NCBI RefSeq assembly: GCF_000381025.1
Contig: NZ_KB905820.1
Coordinates: forward strand, 1-64,000
Direction: 5' to 3'
DNA from: Streptomyces sulphureus DSM 40104
GTDB lineage: Bacteria; Actinomycetota; Actinomycetes; Streptomycetales; Streptomycetaceae
DNA: 64,000 bases
The first letter of the stretch is position 1; every line of letters begins with the position of its first letter. The position numbers were made by a program, and so were the translations under genes. This document shows positions 45,408-54,219 of the stretch, one piece after another. The notes beneath the pieces are model-generated. The model was not told where the DNA came from. It made no database searches and worked only from the letters and a program-made list of their open reading frames with translations.

Positions 45408-46970
45408 TCAGGGCCGCTTGAGCGCGTCGGCGCCGCCGACTCCGGCGGTGAGGGTGGGGACGCCGTCCGCGTCGGTGGCGGACGCCTCCGTGGTCTCCGT
45501 CTCCAGCAGGCGCTTGCCGAGGAGTTCGTGGTCGGGGAGGTCCATCGGGTACTCGCCGTCGAAGCAGGCCCGGCAGAGGTTCGGCTTGGCGATCGTCGTC
45601 GCCTCCGTCATGCCGTCGAGGGAGATGTAGGCGAGGGAGTCGGCGCCGAGGGACTTGCCGATCTCCTCGACGGAGAGGCCGTTGGCGATGAGCTCGGCGC
45701 GGGTCGCGAAGTCGATCCCGAAGAAGCAGGGCCACTTGATGGGCGGGGAGCTGATCCGGACGTGGACCTCTGCCGCGCCTGCCTCACGGAGCATCCGGAC
45801 CAGGGCCCGCTGGGTGTTGCCGCGCACGATCGAGTCGTCGACGACGACGAGCCGCTTGCCCCTGATGACTTCCTTGAGCGGGTTGAGCTTGAGCCGGATG
45901 CCGAGCTGCCTGATCGTCTGCGAGGGCTGGATGAAGGTCCGGCCCACGTAGCTGTTCTTCACCAGTCCGTTGCCATAGGGAATGCCACTCGCCTCCGCGT
46001 ACCCGATCGCGGCCGGAGTGCCGGACTCGGGCGTGGCTATGACGAGGTCCGCTTCGGCGGGGGACTCGCCGGCGAGGCGGCGGCCCATCTCGACACGGGA
46101 GAGGTAGACGTTCCGGCCGGCGATGTCGGTGTCGGGGCGGGCGAGGTAGACGTACTCGAAGACGCAGCCCTTCGGCCTGGCGTCGGCGAACCGCGTGGAG
46201 CGGAGGCCGTCCTCGTCGATGGCGACGAGCTCGCCCGGCTCGATCTCGCGGACGAAGCCGGCTCCGACGATGTCGAGCGCGGAGGTCTCGCTCGCCACGA
46301 CCCAGCCGCGCTCCAGCCGTCCGAGGACGAGTGGGCGGACGCCCTGCGCGTCACGGGCGGCGTAGAGGGTGTGCTCGTCCATGTAGACGAACGAGAAGGC
46401 GCCCTTGACCTGCGGAAGGACCAGCGGGGCCGCCTGTTCGACGGTGAGCGGGTTGCCGTCCTCGTCCGTCTGGCCTGCGAGGAGGGCGGTGACGAGGTCG
46501 GTGTCGTTGGTGGCCGCGACCTGGGTCGCACGGCCGCGGCTGCCCGCCGCCTGCTCGGCGACGAGTTCGGCGAGTTCGGCGGTGTTGACGAGGTTGCCGT
46601 TGTGTCCGAGTGCGAGGGAGCCGTGCGCCGTCGCACGGAAGGTCGGCTGGGCGTTCTCCCAGACCGAGGCTCCGGTCGTGGAGTACCTGGCGTGCCCGAC
46701 GGCGATGTGGCCGCGGAGGGAGCCGAGGGAGGTCTCGTCGAAGACCTGGGAGACCAGGCCCATGTCCTTGAAGACCAGGATCTGGGAGCCGTTGCTGACA
46801 GCGATGCCTGCGGACTCCTGTCCGCGGTGCTGCAGGGCGTAGAGACCGAAGTACGCGAGTTTGGCGACCTCTTCGCCCGGAGCCCAGACCCCGAAGACGC
46901 CGCATGCGTCCTGGGGGCCCTTCTCGCCCGGGAGGAGGTCGTGGTTGAGGTTTCCGTCACCACGTGGCAC
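45408..46970 (-). CDS. purF: Amidophosphoribosyltransferase
   Basis: 520 residues from GTG 46970. PurF performs the first committed step, forming phosphoribosylamine from PRPP and glutamine. A 22-residue propeptide precedes the nucleophilic Cys23 (CGVFGVWAPGEEVAKLAYF). The PRPP-binding signature VVVDDSIVRGNT and the cysteines of WPCFFGID and LCRACFDGEYP indicate the [4Fe-4S]-containing Bacillus-type enzyme, whose propeptide is autocleaved. The C-terminal tail is variable. Divergent from the HTH gene at 47206. Together with purM it opens the pathway in this segment. Confidence 0.98.
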   Translation of the reverse strand: MPRGDGNLNHDLLPGEKGPQDACGVFGVWAPGEEVAKLAYFGLYALQHRGQESAGIAVSNGSQILVFKDMGLVSQVFDETSLGSLRGHIAVGHARYSTTGASVWENAQPTFRATAHGSLALGHNGNLVNTAELAELVAEQAAGSRGRATQVAATNDTDLVTALLAGQTDEDGNPLTVEQAAPLVLPQVKGAFSFVYMDEHTLYAARDAQGVRPLVLGRLERGWVVASETSALDIVGAGFVREIEPGELVAIDEDGLRSTRFADARPKGCVFEYVYLARPDTDIAGRNVYLSRVEMGRRLAGESPAEADLVIATPESGTPAAIGYAEASGIPYGNGLVKNSYVGRTFIQPSQTIRQLGIRLKLNPLKEVIRGKRLVVVDDSIVRGNTQRALVRMLREAGAAEVHVRISSPPIKWPCFFGIDFATRAELIANGLSVEEIGKSLGADSLAYISLDGMTEATTIAKPNLCRACFDGEYPMDLPDHELLGKRLLETETTEASATDADGVPTLTAGVGGADALKRP

Positions 46971-47126
46971 GTCTTCGAGTCTAGGGCAGGCACGCGGGGA
47001 GCGGGGAACCGGGGAGGGCCGGACCCGCTCCGCCCCCGCCGGTGAGCAGCCGTTTCGGGGGCGTCGGGGGTCGCTCCCACCGGACGGCGGCGTCAAACGA
47101 CCTGCGGACAGGGGCAGTTGATGGCC

Positions 47127-47156
47127 TTGTGATGCGGCTACACAAGTGGCTACACT
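47127..47156 (+). promoter_or_regulatory. Promoter of the helix-turn-helix gene
   Basis: TTGTGA (47127-47132), an 18-bp spacer and TACACT (47151-47156). The direct repeat GGCTACAC-N5-GGCTACAC (about 47137-47156) overlaps the -10, a possible operator for self-control. Confidence 0.5.
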
Positions 47157-47205
47157 CGAGCGGGCCGCCGCAGTGCGGCCTCGACGCCCGACCCCTGGAG
47201 GTCTC

Positions 47206-47751
47206 ATGAGCACCGCTGCCCGGCACCCGGCCGAGGAACGCCTCACCGCACGGATACGCACGGCCGTCGAGCAGTACGCGCAGGAGCGAGGCGCAGCGCC
47301 CGGCGAGGGGCGGCTCGACTACACACGGTCACTCGCGGACGGCTACGCCGCCCACCGCGAGGAGCCCGGGCCGCTCGCCGCCTACCTGGACGGCCTCGCC
47401 GGCGAACTCGCGCTCGCCGACGTCCGTGCGCTGCGGCTCGCAGGCGAGGCCGCCGCCGCCGTGACGCCGCGACTCGTCGAGGCCGCAGCCGACGAGGGCG
47501 TACCGCCTCCCCGCATAGCCGAGGAGTTGGGCCTCACACCGTCGCGCGTCTACACGCTCCTCCGCGAGCAGCGACGGGAGCGGGCCCGCGCCGTACTGGA
47601 GGGCCGGCTCAGCCCAGCGGAGGCCGCGGGCGACGACCCGCGTGCCGCGCTCGTCCGCTACGGCGCAGCGCTCGTCGGCCTCCCCGCCGAGCACCGGGAG
47701 ACCGCCGAACGGTTCCTCTCCGGGCTGCGGGCCGCCGCCGAGGAGGCGTGA
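47206..47751 (+). CDS. Helix-turn-helix regulatory-type protein
   Basis: 181 residues from ATG 47206 with CTGGAGG five bases upstream. The protein is almost entirely alpha-helical and Ala-rich. A sigma-70 region-4-like or generic HTH is visible at about 98-120 (RIAEELGLTPSRVYTLLREQ). No effector domain is recognisable, so a DNA-binding adaptor is the best guess. It converges on the next gene (6 bp between stops). Confidence 0.7.
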   Translation: MSTAARHPAEERLTARIRTAVEQYAQERGAAPGEGRLDYTRSLADGYAAHREEPGPLAAYLDGLAGELALADVRALRLAGEAAAAVTPRLVEAAADEGVPPPRIAEELGLTPSRVYTLLREQRRERARAVLEGRLSPAEAAGDDPRAALVRYGAALVGLPAEHRETAERFLSGLRAAAEEA

Positions 47752-47757
47752 GGGCCC

Positions 47758-48585
47758 TCAGCGCAGGACCGGCAACAGATCGCCGAGGTCGGCCCGCTCG
47801 CCGCTCGCCGTGAGCGCGCCGTCCTCGCAGGCTCGCGCCCACTCCTCGCGGCCCGTCGCGAGGCGTACCCAGGTGAGCGGGGACGTCTCCACGACGTTCG
47901 GCGGGGTGCCCCTCGTGTGCCGGGGCCCCTCGACGCACTGGACGACGGCGAAGGGCGGGACGCGCACCTCGACCGAGGAGCCGGGCGCCTTCGCCGCGAG
48001 GGCGTCGGCGAGGACGCGGACGGTGCTTGCGAGCGCCTGCCGGTCGAGATGGGGGGCGACGCCGGTGGCGCGGGCGAGATCATCGCCGTGCACGACGAGT
48101 TCGACGAGGCGGGTCACGGTGAAGTCGAGCATGCGCATGGCACCGAAGGCACCGGGGACGAGGAGGTCCTCGCGGACGGCGGACTCCAGCACGGGCTCCA
48201 GGTCGGCGACGGCCGCGTCGATGAGGGCCGGTGCGTCCTGCGTGCGGGCGGCCCGCTCGCGGGTGCGCGCGTCGAGGTCCGCTGCGACGTCGCCGTTGGA
48301 GAGGGCCCACCGCGGGAGGCTCACCTCGGCGGCCCGCGCGTGTGCCTCGGGGCCGCTGAGGAACTTGGGGACGGCGTCGATCTGGAGGGCGAGGTGGACG
48401 AGCAGGTGGTGGACGTCCCAACCGGGGAGTCCTGAGGGGAGGGACCGCTGCTCGGGCGTGAGCCGGTGTGCCGCGTCTGCGGTCGCCTCGACCTGGGCGA
48501 TGAGGGCCTTGCGGGTCCTGTCCGGGTCGTACGCGCGCAGCTTCCTCGTCGTGCCCGTTGCTGATCTGCGGTGAGCGGACGGCAT
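47758..48585 (-). CDS. Maleylpyruvate isomerase/DinB-fold family protein
   Basis: 275 residues from ATG 48585. The DinB-like four-helix domain begins VEATADAAHRLTPEQRSLPS, with SGLPGWDVHHLLVHLALQ supplying the metal-type histidine. A second conserved segment is RMLDFTVTRLVELVVHGDDL. A C-terminal sterol-carrier-like domain (about 180-275) follows. The mycothiol-dependent isomerase family uses mycothiol as thiol cofactor in Actinobacteria. The exact substrate is not predicted. It ends the convergent pair with the HTH gene. Confidence 0.85.
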   Translation of the reverse strand: MPSAHRRSATGTTRKLRAYDPDRTRKALIAQVEATADAAHRLTPEQRSLPSGLPGWDVHHLLVHLALQIDAVPKFLSGPEAHARAAEVSLPRWALSNGDVAADLDARTRERAARTQDAPALIDAAVADLEPVLESAVREDLLVPGAFGAMRMLDFTVTRLVELVVHGDDLARATGVAPHLDRQALASTVRVLADALAAKAPGSSVEVRVPPFAVVQCVEGPRHTRGTPPNVVETSPLTWVRLATGREEWARACEDGALTASGERADLGDLLPVLR

Positions 48586-48748
48586 GCCGGTGAGGTTACC
48601 GCCGCCGCGTGCGCCGCGCGCGGGTCGTACGCCGCCGGCTGGAGCGGCGCACCGCGCGGACCGGGGCGCGTGGGCCGGTGCGTCGGGCGTCAACTGCCCT
48701 TGCTGGCGCGGCAGACCGAGGGAGACGACCTGTGCCAGGATTCCCCTC

Positions 48749-49297
48749 ATGTCTATTGCGGATCGCCATCTCGCCGACGACGAACAGCTCATATATGTGA
48801 CGCGACAGCACTGGACCGAAATGGTCAGCGAGTTCGTGATCCTCTGCGTGATCTGGGCGGTCGCAGGTGTGCTCGTCTGGATGGTCTCCGGCGCGGAGTG
48901 GGGGACGGCGACGTATGTCGTGCTCGGTGCGGCGGGGATCGCGTCCGTCTGGTTCTGGTTGATTCCGCTGCTGAAGTGGCGCAGCCAGATGTACATCCTG
49001 ACCACCAAGCGCATCTACAAGCGCACCGGCTTCCTCACCAAGGCGAGCCGCGCCATCCCGCTCCTGCGCGTCAACGACGTCTCGTTCAAGGCGACGCTCT
49101 GGGAGCGGATCATGCGGTACGGAACGATCAGCATCCAGTCCGCTTCCGAGCAGGGAAAGATGACGATGCGCCACGTGCCGAAGCCGGAGTGGTTCAAGTC
49201 GGAGATCTACCGCGCGGTCGACGAGGAGCAGTCGCGGCAGCAGATGGGCCCCGGGCCGATGGGACCGGGGCCGCAGTGGGGTCCGCCGCAGCACTGA
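48749..49297 (+). CDS. PH (bPH2)-domain membrane protein
   Basis: 182 residues from ATG 48749. Two hydrophobic segments (about 28-50 and 58-74) are followed by a bacterial pleckstrin-homology domain (about 80-160, RSQMYILTTKRIYKRTGFLT and LLRVNDVSFKATLWERIMRY) and a Gly/Pro/Gln-rich tail. YdbS/YdbT-like proteins with this layout are membrane-associated, with roles in envelope stress in other bacteria. CAGGAT six bases before the ATG, without a ribosome-binding site, suggests a leaderless mRNA. It converges on purL. Confidence 0.88.
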   Translation: MSIADRHLADDEQLIYVTRQHWTEMVSEFVILCVIWAVAGVLVWMVSGAEWGTATYVVLGAAGIASVWFWLIPLLKWRSQMYILTTKRIYKRTGFLTKASRAIPLLRVNDVSFKATLWERIMRYGTISIQSASEQGKMTMRHVPKPEWFKSEIYRAVDEEQSRQQMGPGPMGPGPQWGPPQH

Positions 49298-49321
49298 GTA
49301 CGGCGGCGGACCCGGTGCCGC

Positions 49322-51577
49322 TCAGCCGAAGAGTGCGGGCAGCGTCGCGGTGTGCGCGGTGCGCAGTTCGTCGAGCGGGAGGGTGAACTGCCCCTGGACC
49401 TCCAGCTCCTCGCCGTCGACGACGCCGATGCGGGCGGCCGGCATGCCGCGGGCCGCGCACATGTCGTTGAACCGGACCTCTTCGCTCCGGGGAATCGCCA
49501 CCAGCGCCCTCCCCTGCGACTCGGAGAAGAGGAAGACGAACGGGTCGACGCCGTCGGGCACCACGATGCGGGCCCCCTTGCCGCCGCGCAGGCAGGACTC
49601 GGTGAGCGCCTGGATCAGGCCGCCGTCGGAGAGGTCGTGCGCCGCGTCGGCCATGCCGTCGCGGGAGGCCGAGACGAGGATCTCGCCGAGGAGCTTCTCG
49701 CGCTCCAGGTCCACCTCGGGCGGAAGGCCGCCGAGGTGGCCGTGTGCGACCTGCGCCCACGCCGAGCCGCCGAGTTCGTCCCTCGTCTCGCCGAGGAGGT
49801 AGATCAGGTGGCCCTCCTCGGCGAAGGCCATCGGTGTGCGCCGTGCGACGTCGTCGATGACGCCGAGGACGCCGACGACCGGCGTCGGATGGATCGCCGC
49901 CTCGCCCGTCTGGTTGTAGAGCGAGACGTTGCCGCCGGTCACCGGGGTGCCGAGCGCACGGCAGCCGTCCGCGAGCCCGCGGCACGCCTCCGCGAACTGC
50001 CACATCGCTGCCGGATCTTCGGGAGAGCCGAAGTTGAGGCAGTCGGTGACGGCGAGCGGCTTCGCGCCCGTCGTGGCGACATTCCGGTACGACTCGGCGA
50101 GCGCCAACTGCGCGCCCCTGTACGGGTCGAGCTTCGCGTACCTGCCGTTGCCGTCGGTGGCGAGCGCGACGCCGAGCCCCGACTCCTCGTCGATCCGGAT
50201 CATGCCGCCGTCCTCCGGCTGCGCGAGGACGGTGCCGCCGAGGACGTAGCGGTCGTACTGGTCGGTGATCCACGAGGCGTCGGCCTGGTTGGGCGAGGAG
50301 ACGAGCGCGAGCGCGGCGGCGCGCAGCTCCTCTCCCCCGGCGGGGCGTGGCAACCGCGACGCGTCGTCGGCCTGAAGCGCGTCCTGCCACTCCGGGCGGG
50401 CGTAGGGGCGCTCGTAGACGGGGCCCTCGTGCGCGACGGTGCCGGGTTCGACGTCGACGATCTGTTCGCCGTGCCAGAAGATCTCCAGGCGGTCGCCCTC
50501 GGTGACCTCGCCGATGACGGTGGCGGTCACCTCCCACCGCTCGCAGATCTCCAGGAACCGCTCGACGTCGCCGGGCTCGACGACGGCGCACATCCGCTCC
50601 TGCGACTCGCTCATCAGGATCTCCTCGGGGGAGAGCGAGGGGTCGCGCAGCGGCACGGTGTCCAGTTCGACGCGCATGCCGCCGGAGCCGTTGGAGGCCA
50701 ACTCGCTGGTGGCGCACGAGAGTCCGGCCGCGCCGAGGTCCTGGATGCCGGTGACGAGTCCCTCGCCGAAGAGCTCCAGCGTGCACTCGATGAGCCGCTT
50801 CTCCTCGAAGGGGTCGCCGACCTGCACGGCAGGGCGCTTGGCGGGCTTGCCGTCGGCCGACTCGAAGGTCTCGGAGGCGAGGATCGACGCCCCGCCGATG
50901 CCGTCACCGCCGGTGCGTGCACCGTAGAGCACGACCTTGTTGCCTGCGCCCGCCGCCTTGGCGAGGTGGATGTCCTCGTGCTTCATGACGCCGACGCACA
51001 GCGCGTTGACGAGCGGGTTGCCCTGGTAGCACGCGTCGAAGACGACCTCGCCTCCGATGTTCGGGAGGCCGAGGCAGTTGCCGTATCCGCCGATGCCCGC
51101 GACGACGCCGGGGAGCACCCGCCGGGTGTCGGGGTGGTCGGGGGCGCCGAAGCGGAGCGGGTCCATCACGGCGACCGGCCTGGCACCCATCGCGATGATG
51201 TCGCGCACGATGCCCCCGATCCCGGTGGCGGCGCCCTGGTGCGGCTCGACGTACGAAGGGTGGTTGTGCGACTCGACCTTGAAGGTCACCGCGTACCCCT
51301 CGCCCACGTCGACGACGCCGGCCTGCTCGCCGATGCCGACGAGGAGCGCGTCCGAGTGCGGGGCCTTCTCGCCGAACTGCTTCAGGTGGATCTTGGAGGA
51401 CTTGTAGGAGCAGTGCTCGGACCACATCACCGAGTACATCGCCAGCTCGGCGCCGGTCGGGCGGCGGCCGAGCAGCTCGCGTACGCGTGCGTACTCGTCC
51501 TGTTTCAGGCCGAGTTCGGCCCAGGGCTGCTCGGCCTCCGGGGTCTGCTCGGCGTTCTTGACGGTGTCCAGGCTCAT
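49322..51577 (-). CDS. purL: Phosphoribosylformylglycinamidine synthase, large subunit
   Basis: 751 residues from ATG 51577. The small-type PurL synthetase works in a PurL/PurQ/PurS complex and converts FGAR to FGAM. Signatures include [56 protein letters not shown] and the [15 protein letters not shown] repeat. The ATG overlaps the purQ stop by four bases, so translation is coupled. The apparent longer frame upstream of ATG is antisense to purQ. It converges with the PH-domain gene, 24 bp apart. Confidence 0.98.
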   Translation of the reverse strand: MSLDTVKNAEQTPEAEQPWAELGLKQDEYARVRELLGRRPTGAELAMYSVMWSEHCSYKSSKIHLKQFGEKAPHSDALLVGIGEQAGVVDVGEGYAVTFKVESHNHPSYVEPHQGAATGIGGIVRDIIAMGARPVAVMDPLRFGAPDHPDTRRVLPGVVAGIGGYGNCLGLPNIGGEVVFDACYQGNPLVNALCVGVMKHEDIHLAKAAGAGNKVVLYGARTGGDGIGGASILASETFESADGKPAKRPAVQVGDPFEEKRLIECTLELFGEGLVTGIQDLGAAGLSCATSELASNGSGGMRVELDTVPLRDPSLSPEEILMSESQERMCAVVEPGDVERFLEICERWEVTATVIGEVTEGDRLEIFWHGEQIVDVEPGTVAHEGPVYERPYARPEWQDALQADDASRLPRPAGGEELRAAALALVSSPNQADASWITDQYDRYVLGGTVLAQPEDGGMIRIDEESGLGVALATDGNGRYAKLDPYRGAQLALAESYRNVATTGAKPLAVTDCLNFGSPEDPAAMWQFAEACRGLADGCRALGTPVTGGNVSLYNQTGEAAIHPTPVVGVLGVIDDVARRTPMAFAEEGHLIYLLGETRDELGGSAWAQVAHGHLGGLPPEVDLEREKLLGEILVSASRDGMADAAHDLSDGGLIQALTESCLRGGKGARIVVPDGVDPFVFLFSESQGRALVAIPRSEEVRFNDMCAARGMPAARIGVVDGEELEVQGQFTLPLDELRTAHTATLPALFG

Positions 51578-52275
51578 GCGGTGACCAGCTTTTTCAAAAC
51601 CGAGGTGAAGAAGCCGAGCCCGTCGGTGGTCGGCCCGGTGAGGGATTCGACGGCGTGCTCGGGGTGCGGCATGAGGCCGACCACGTTCCCGGCCTCGTTG
51701 GTGACGCCCGCGATGTCGCGGCGGGAGCCGTTGGGGTTGCCGCCGAGGTAGCGGGCGACGACGCGGCCCTCCGCCTCCAGCGCGTCCAGGGTCGCCTCGT
51801 CGGCGATGTAGCCGCCCTCGCCGTTCTTCAGCGGGACGGTGATCGCCTCGCCGGGCACGTAGTCGGCGGTCCAGGCCGTCGCCGCGTTCTCGATGCGGAG
51901 GCGCTGGTCGCGGCAGACGAAGTGGAGGTGGTCGTTGCGCGTGAGTGCGCCGGGGAGCAGGTGGGACTCGCAGAGGATCTGGAATCCGTTGCAGATGCCG
52001 AGCACCGGCAGCCCCTCGCGGGCCGCCTCGCTCACCTTCCCCATCACGGGGGAGAAGCGGGCGATCGCGCCGCACCGCAGGTAGTCGCCGTAGGAGAAGC
52101 CGCCGGGCAGGATCACCGCGTCCACGCCCCGCAGGTCCGCGTCGCGGTGCCAGAGCGCGACGGGTTCGCCGCCCGCGAGGCGGACGGCGCGACGGGCGTC
52201 GCCGTCGTCGAGCGAGCCGGGGAAGGTGACGACGCCGATGCGTCCGAGGCCGGAGGCTTCGGGGTGCGCCGTCAT
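51574..52275 (-). CDS. purQ: Phosphoribosylformylglycinamidine synthase, glutaminase subunit
   Basis: 233 residues from ATG 52275, overlapping the purS stop by four bases. A class I glutamine amidotransferase: the oxyanion and nucleophile motif [10 protein letters not shown] contains the catalytic Cys. The His-Glu pair is in [11 protein letters not shown], and [17 protein letters not shown] is family-typical. It supplies ammonia to PurL. Confidence 0.98.
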   Translation of the reverse strand: MTAHPEASGLGRIGVVTFPGSLDDGDARRAVRLAGGEPVALWHRDADLRGVDAVILPGGFSYGDYLRCGAIARFSPVMGKVSEAAREGLPVLGICNGFQILCESHLLPGALTRNDHLHFVCRDQRLRIENAATAWTADYVPGEAITVPLKNGEGGYIADEATLDALEAEGRVVARYLGGNPNGSRRDIAGVTNEAGNVVGLMPHPEHAVESLTGPTTDGLGFFTSVLKKLVTA

Positions 52276-52541
52276 GCCGCCGCCTGAGCGGGGTCGGGCT
52301 CCTCGACGCGGACGGTGTAGTCCTCGATGACGGTGTTGGCGAGGAGGGCGTCGGCCATCTCCCTCACCCGGGCGAGGGCGGCGTCGTCGACCGGCTCCGC
52401 CACCTCCAACTCGAAGCGCTTGCCCTGACGGACCTCGGTGATCCCCTCGTAACCGAGACGGGGCAGTGCGCGTTGCACCGCCTGTCCCTGGGGGTCGAGA
52501 ATCTCGGGCTTCAGCATGACGTCGACCACGACGCGAGCCAC
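52272..52541 (-). CDS. purS: Phosphoribosylformylglycinamidine synthase subunit PurS
   Basis: 89 residues from GTG 52541 with AAGGAG upstream. The small dimeric bridge that couples PurQ glutaminase to PurL. Motifs [20 protein letters not shown] and [11 protein letters not shown] match the family. First gene of the purS-purQ-purL operon, with two successive four-base overlaps downstream. It is divergent from lsr2. Confidence 0.97.
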   Translation of the reverse strand: MARVVVDVMLKPEILDPQGQAVQRALPRLGYEGITEVRQGKRFELEVAEPVDDAALARVREMADALLANTVIEDYTVRVEEPDPAQAAA

Positions 52542-53227
52542 GGGTACTCCTTGTGCTTAGCGGGGCGCTGCGTCCGCAAGCGTACCCGCCCGGAGAATCT
52601 ACGCGCGTGGACACAGAGCGGACACGCAACAGGCCCCCGCACGGCCACGGAAGGAGGGCCCAACGCACGCGCGGAACGCCCGAGATGGGTGCCCGGCACC
52701 GCGATGCGGCCGGGGTAAGCACTGGGAAAACGGGCGCGGAAAACGTAGGGTCCGGATTGCGGTCTCGTCGAGGGCTCCCCGGAAAACGCCTTCGCGATAT
52801 TGCACTGCCCGAAATCGGTCCGGCGGATCACCACCGGCTCTGCAAGAACCCGGAGTTCGTACACGAGCATGCACGGATACTTCGCGGATCTTCCACGAAC
52901 GGTTCCAAGGCGCCGATCACGGCGGACACGCACCGCGACCGGGCGCCGCGCGTACGGGCGCCCGTCCGGGCACCGCAGCAGACCGTGGCGGGGACCGCAC
53001 CCTCCGTCGGCGAGCGCCCCGGGGCTCCGCCGGCAGAGGCGACGAAGCGGCCGCCTCGCCCCTCCCGCGGAAAGAATCGCCAATCCGCGGGCTCTGCCCG
53101 GCGGTTGAACGGCAAGATCCCGATCGGCAACACCCGAAAACAGCCCCCAACGGGCCGCCCGCTTATCCGCACCCGCGGAACGAGTGCAATGGCCCACTCC
53201 GCGATCCTGATGGAAGGACCGGTATCC
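52542..53227. promoter_or_regulatory. Divergent intergenic region purS / lsr2
   Basis: Nearly 690 bp without a supported gene. It should carry the promoters of the purine operon and of lsr2. The stretch at 52730-52810 is relatively A/T-rich, so it may include Lsr2 autoregulatory sites. I could not identify a purine repressor box by eye. Confidence 0.5.
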
Positions 53228-53545
53228 GTGGCACAGCGCGTAGTGGTCACACTCTCCGACGACCTCGAAGGCGGAGACGCGTCGGAAACGGTCGCATTCG
53301 CTCTCGACGGCAAGTCCTACGAGATCGATCTCAACGCCGACAACGCGAAGAAACTGCGTGAAGAGTTGGCACCGTTCGTGGAGGCGGGCCGCAAGCGCGC
53401 CAAGTCGGGCAAGGCGTACCACCGGACGTCGGTCGAGCCCGACGCCCGTGCCGTGCGCGCCTGGGCCGAGTCGAACGGGTACGAGGTACCGGCCCGCGGC
53501 CGCATTCCGAAGCGGATCTACGAGGCGTTCCAGGCAGCGCACTGA
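53228..53545 (+). CDS. lsr2: Nucleoid-associated xenogeneic silencer Lsr2
   Basis: 105 residues from GTG 53228 with GGAAGGA upstream. The N-terminal oligomerisation domain (AQRVVVTLSDDLEGGDASET) and the C-terminal DNA-binding domain with the AT-hook-like RGR of EVPARGRIPKRIYEAFQAA are both present. Lsr2 binds A/T-rich DNA and silences horizontally acquired and secondary-metabolism genes. Longer in-frame sequence upstream has no similarity and includes the promoter region. Confidence 0.97.
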   Translation: MAQRVVVTLSDDLEGGDASETVAFALDGKSYEIDLNADNAKKLREELAPFVEAGRKRAKSGKAYHRTSVEPDARAVRAWAESNGYEVPARGRIPKRIYEAFQAAH

Positions 53546-53693
53546 GACGACCGTCCGGGGCTCCGCCGTCCTCCTCCGCACCGTGGCTCCGGGCGCCGAG
53601 TCGCCGCCGGGAGAACCGACTTGCCACACCCCCCAGGTGATCGGCTAAAGTTCTGAACACGCCGCGAGGGGAAGACACCACCTCCCGGAGCGT

Positions 53694-53765
53694 GCGGGTG
53701 TAGCTCAGTAGTAGAGCGCCCCCTTTCCAAGGGGGAGGCGCAGTGTGCAATCCCTGTCACCCGCT
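53694..53765 (+). tRNA. tRNA-Gly (anticodon TCC) with non-canonical D and T loops
   Basis: 72 nt. Acceptor GCGGGTG pairs with CACCCGC, and the anticodon stem-loop CCCCC-TTTCCAA-GGGGG gives TCC. The D loop is AGTAGTA, lacking the invariant GG found in the neighbouring tRNA-Gly genes (AGTTGGTA). The T arm reads CAGTG-TGCAAT-CCCTG: one stem mismatch, a six-base loop, and no TTC. The D-loop/T-loop elbow contact should be weak. This combination recalls staphylococcal tRNA-Gly species that are not used for translation but for the peptidoglycan cross-bridge. Confidence 0.9.
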
Positions 53766-53835
53766 CTCCTCACTTCTCCCGATCCTTCGGGTAGGGTGAT
53801 GGCCGCGCCACTCGGTGAAAGCCGGGTGGATGCAT

Positions 53836-53908
53836 GCGGACGTAGCTCAGTTGGTAGAGCGCAACCTTGCCAAGGTTGAGGTCGCGAGTTCGAGCCTCGT
53901 CGTCCGCT
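53836..53908 (+). tRNA. tRNA-Gly (anticodon GCC), copy 1
   Basis: Acceptor GCGGACG pairs with CGTCCGC, anticodon loop TTGCCAA, canonical D loop AGTTGGTA and T loop TTCGAGC. Identical to copy 2 at 54093. Confidence 0.97.
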
Positions 53909-53914
53909 CAGGAC

Positions 53915-53946
53915 AGAGGGCCCCGATCCCAGGATCGGGGCCCTCT
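53915..53946 (+). terminator. Terminator of tRNA-Gly(GCC) copy 1
   Basis: AGAGGGCCCCGATCC and GGATCGGGGCCCTCT form a perfect 15-bp stem with a two-base loop (CA), six bases after the tRNA and followed by TCTTTG. Confidence 0.9.
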
Positions 53947-54092
53947 TCTTTGATGCGGGCAGCCTCCCAACTCTCGTTCGTCGGCGCCTTGATGGGCCGG
54001 GCGGGCGTCGGCCACGCCCATGAGTGGCTCGAGGCCGGGGGGACGGAGGCTATACTCGTGGCCGTGCCGCAGCGGGAGATCCGCGACGGCGT

Positions 54093-54165
54093 GCGGACGT
54101 AGCTCAGTTGGTAGAGCGCAACCTTGCCAAGGTTGAGGTCGCGAGTTCGAGCCTCGTCGTCCGCT
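54093..54165 (+). tRNA. tRNA-Gly (anticodon GCC), copy 2
   Basis: An exact duplicate of the copy at 53836, including the immediate 3' flank and terminator stem, 257 bp downstream. The intervening DNA is different, so the duplication covers tRNA plus terminator only. Confidence 0.97.
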
Positions 54166-54172
54166 CAGCACG

Positions 54173-54202
54173 GAGGGCCCCGATCCCAGGATCGGGGCCC
54201 TC
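54173..54202. terminator. Bidirectional terminator of tRNA-Gly copy 2 and purC
   Basis: GAGGGCCCCGATCC and GGATCGGGGCCCTC, a 14-bp stem. It lies between the tRNA (plus strand) and the purC stop (minus strand, 18 bp away), so it can serve both. Confidence 0.85.
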
Positions 54203-54219
54203 TTCTCTGGTGCGCCGAG

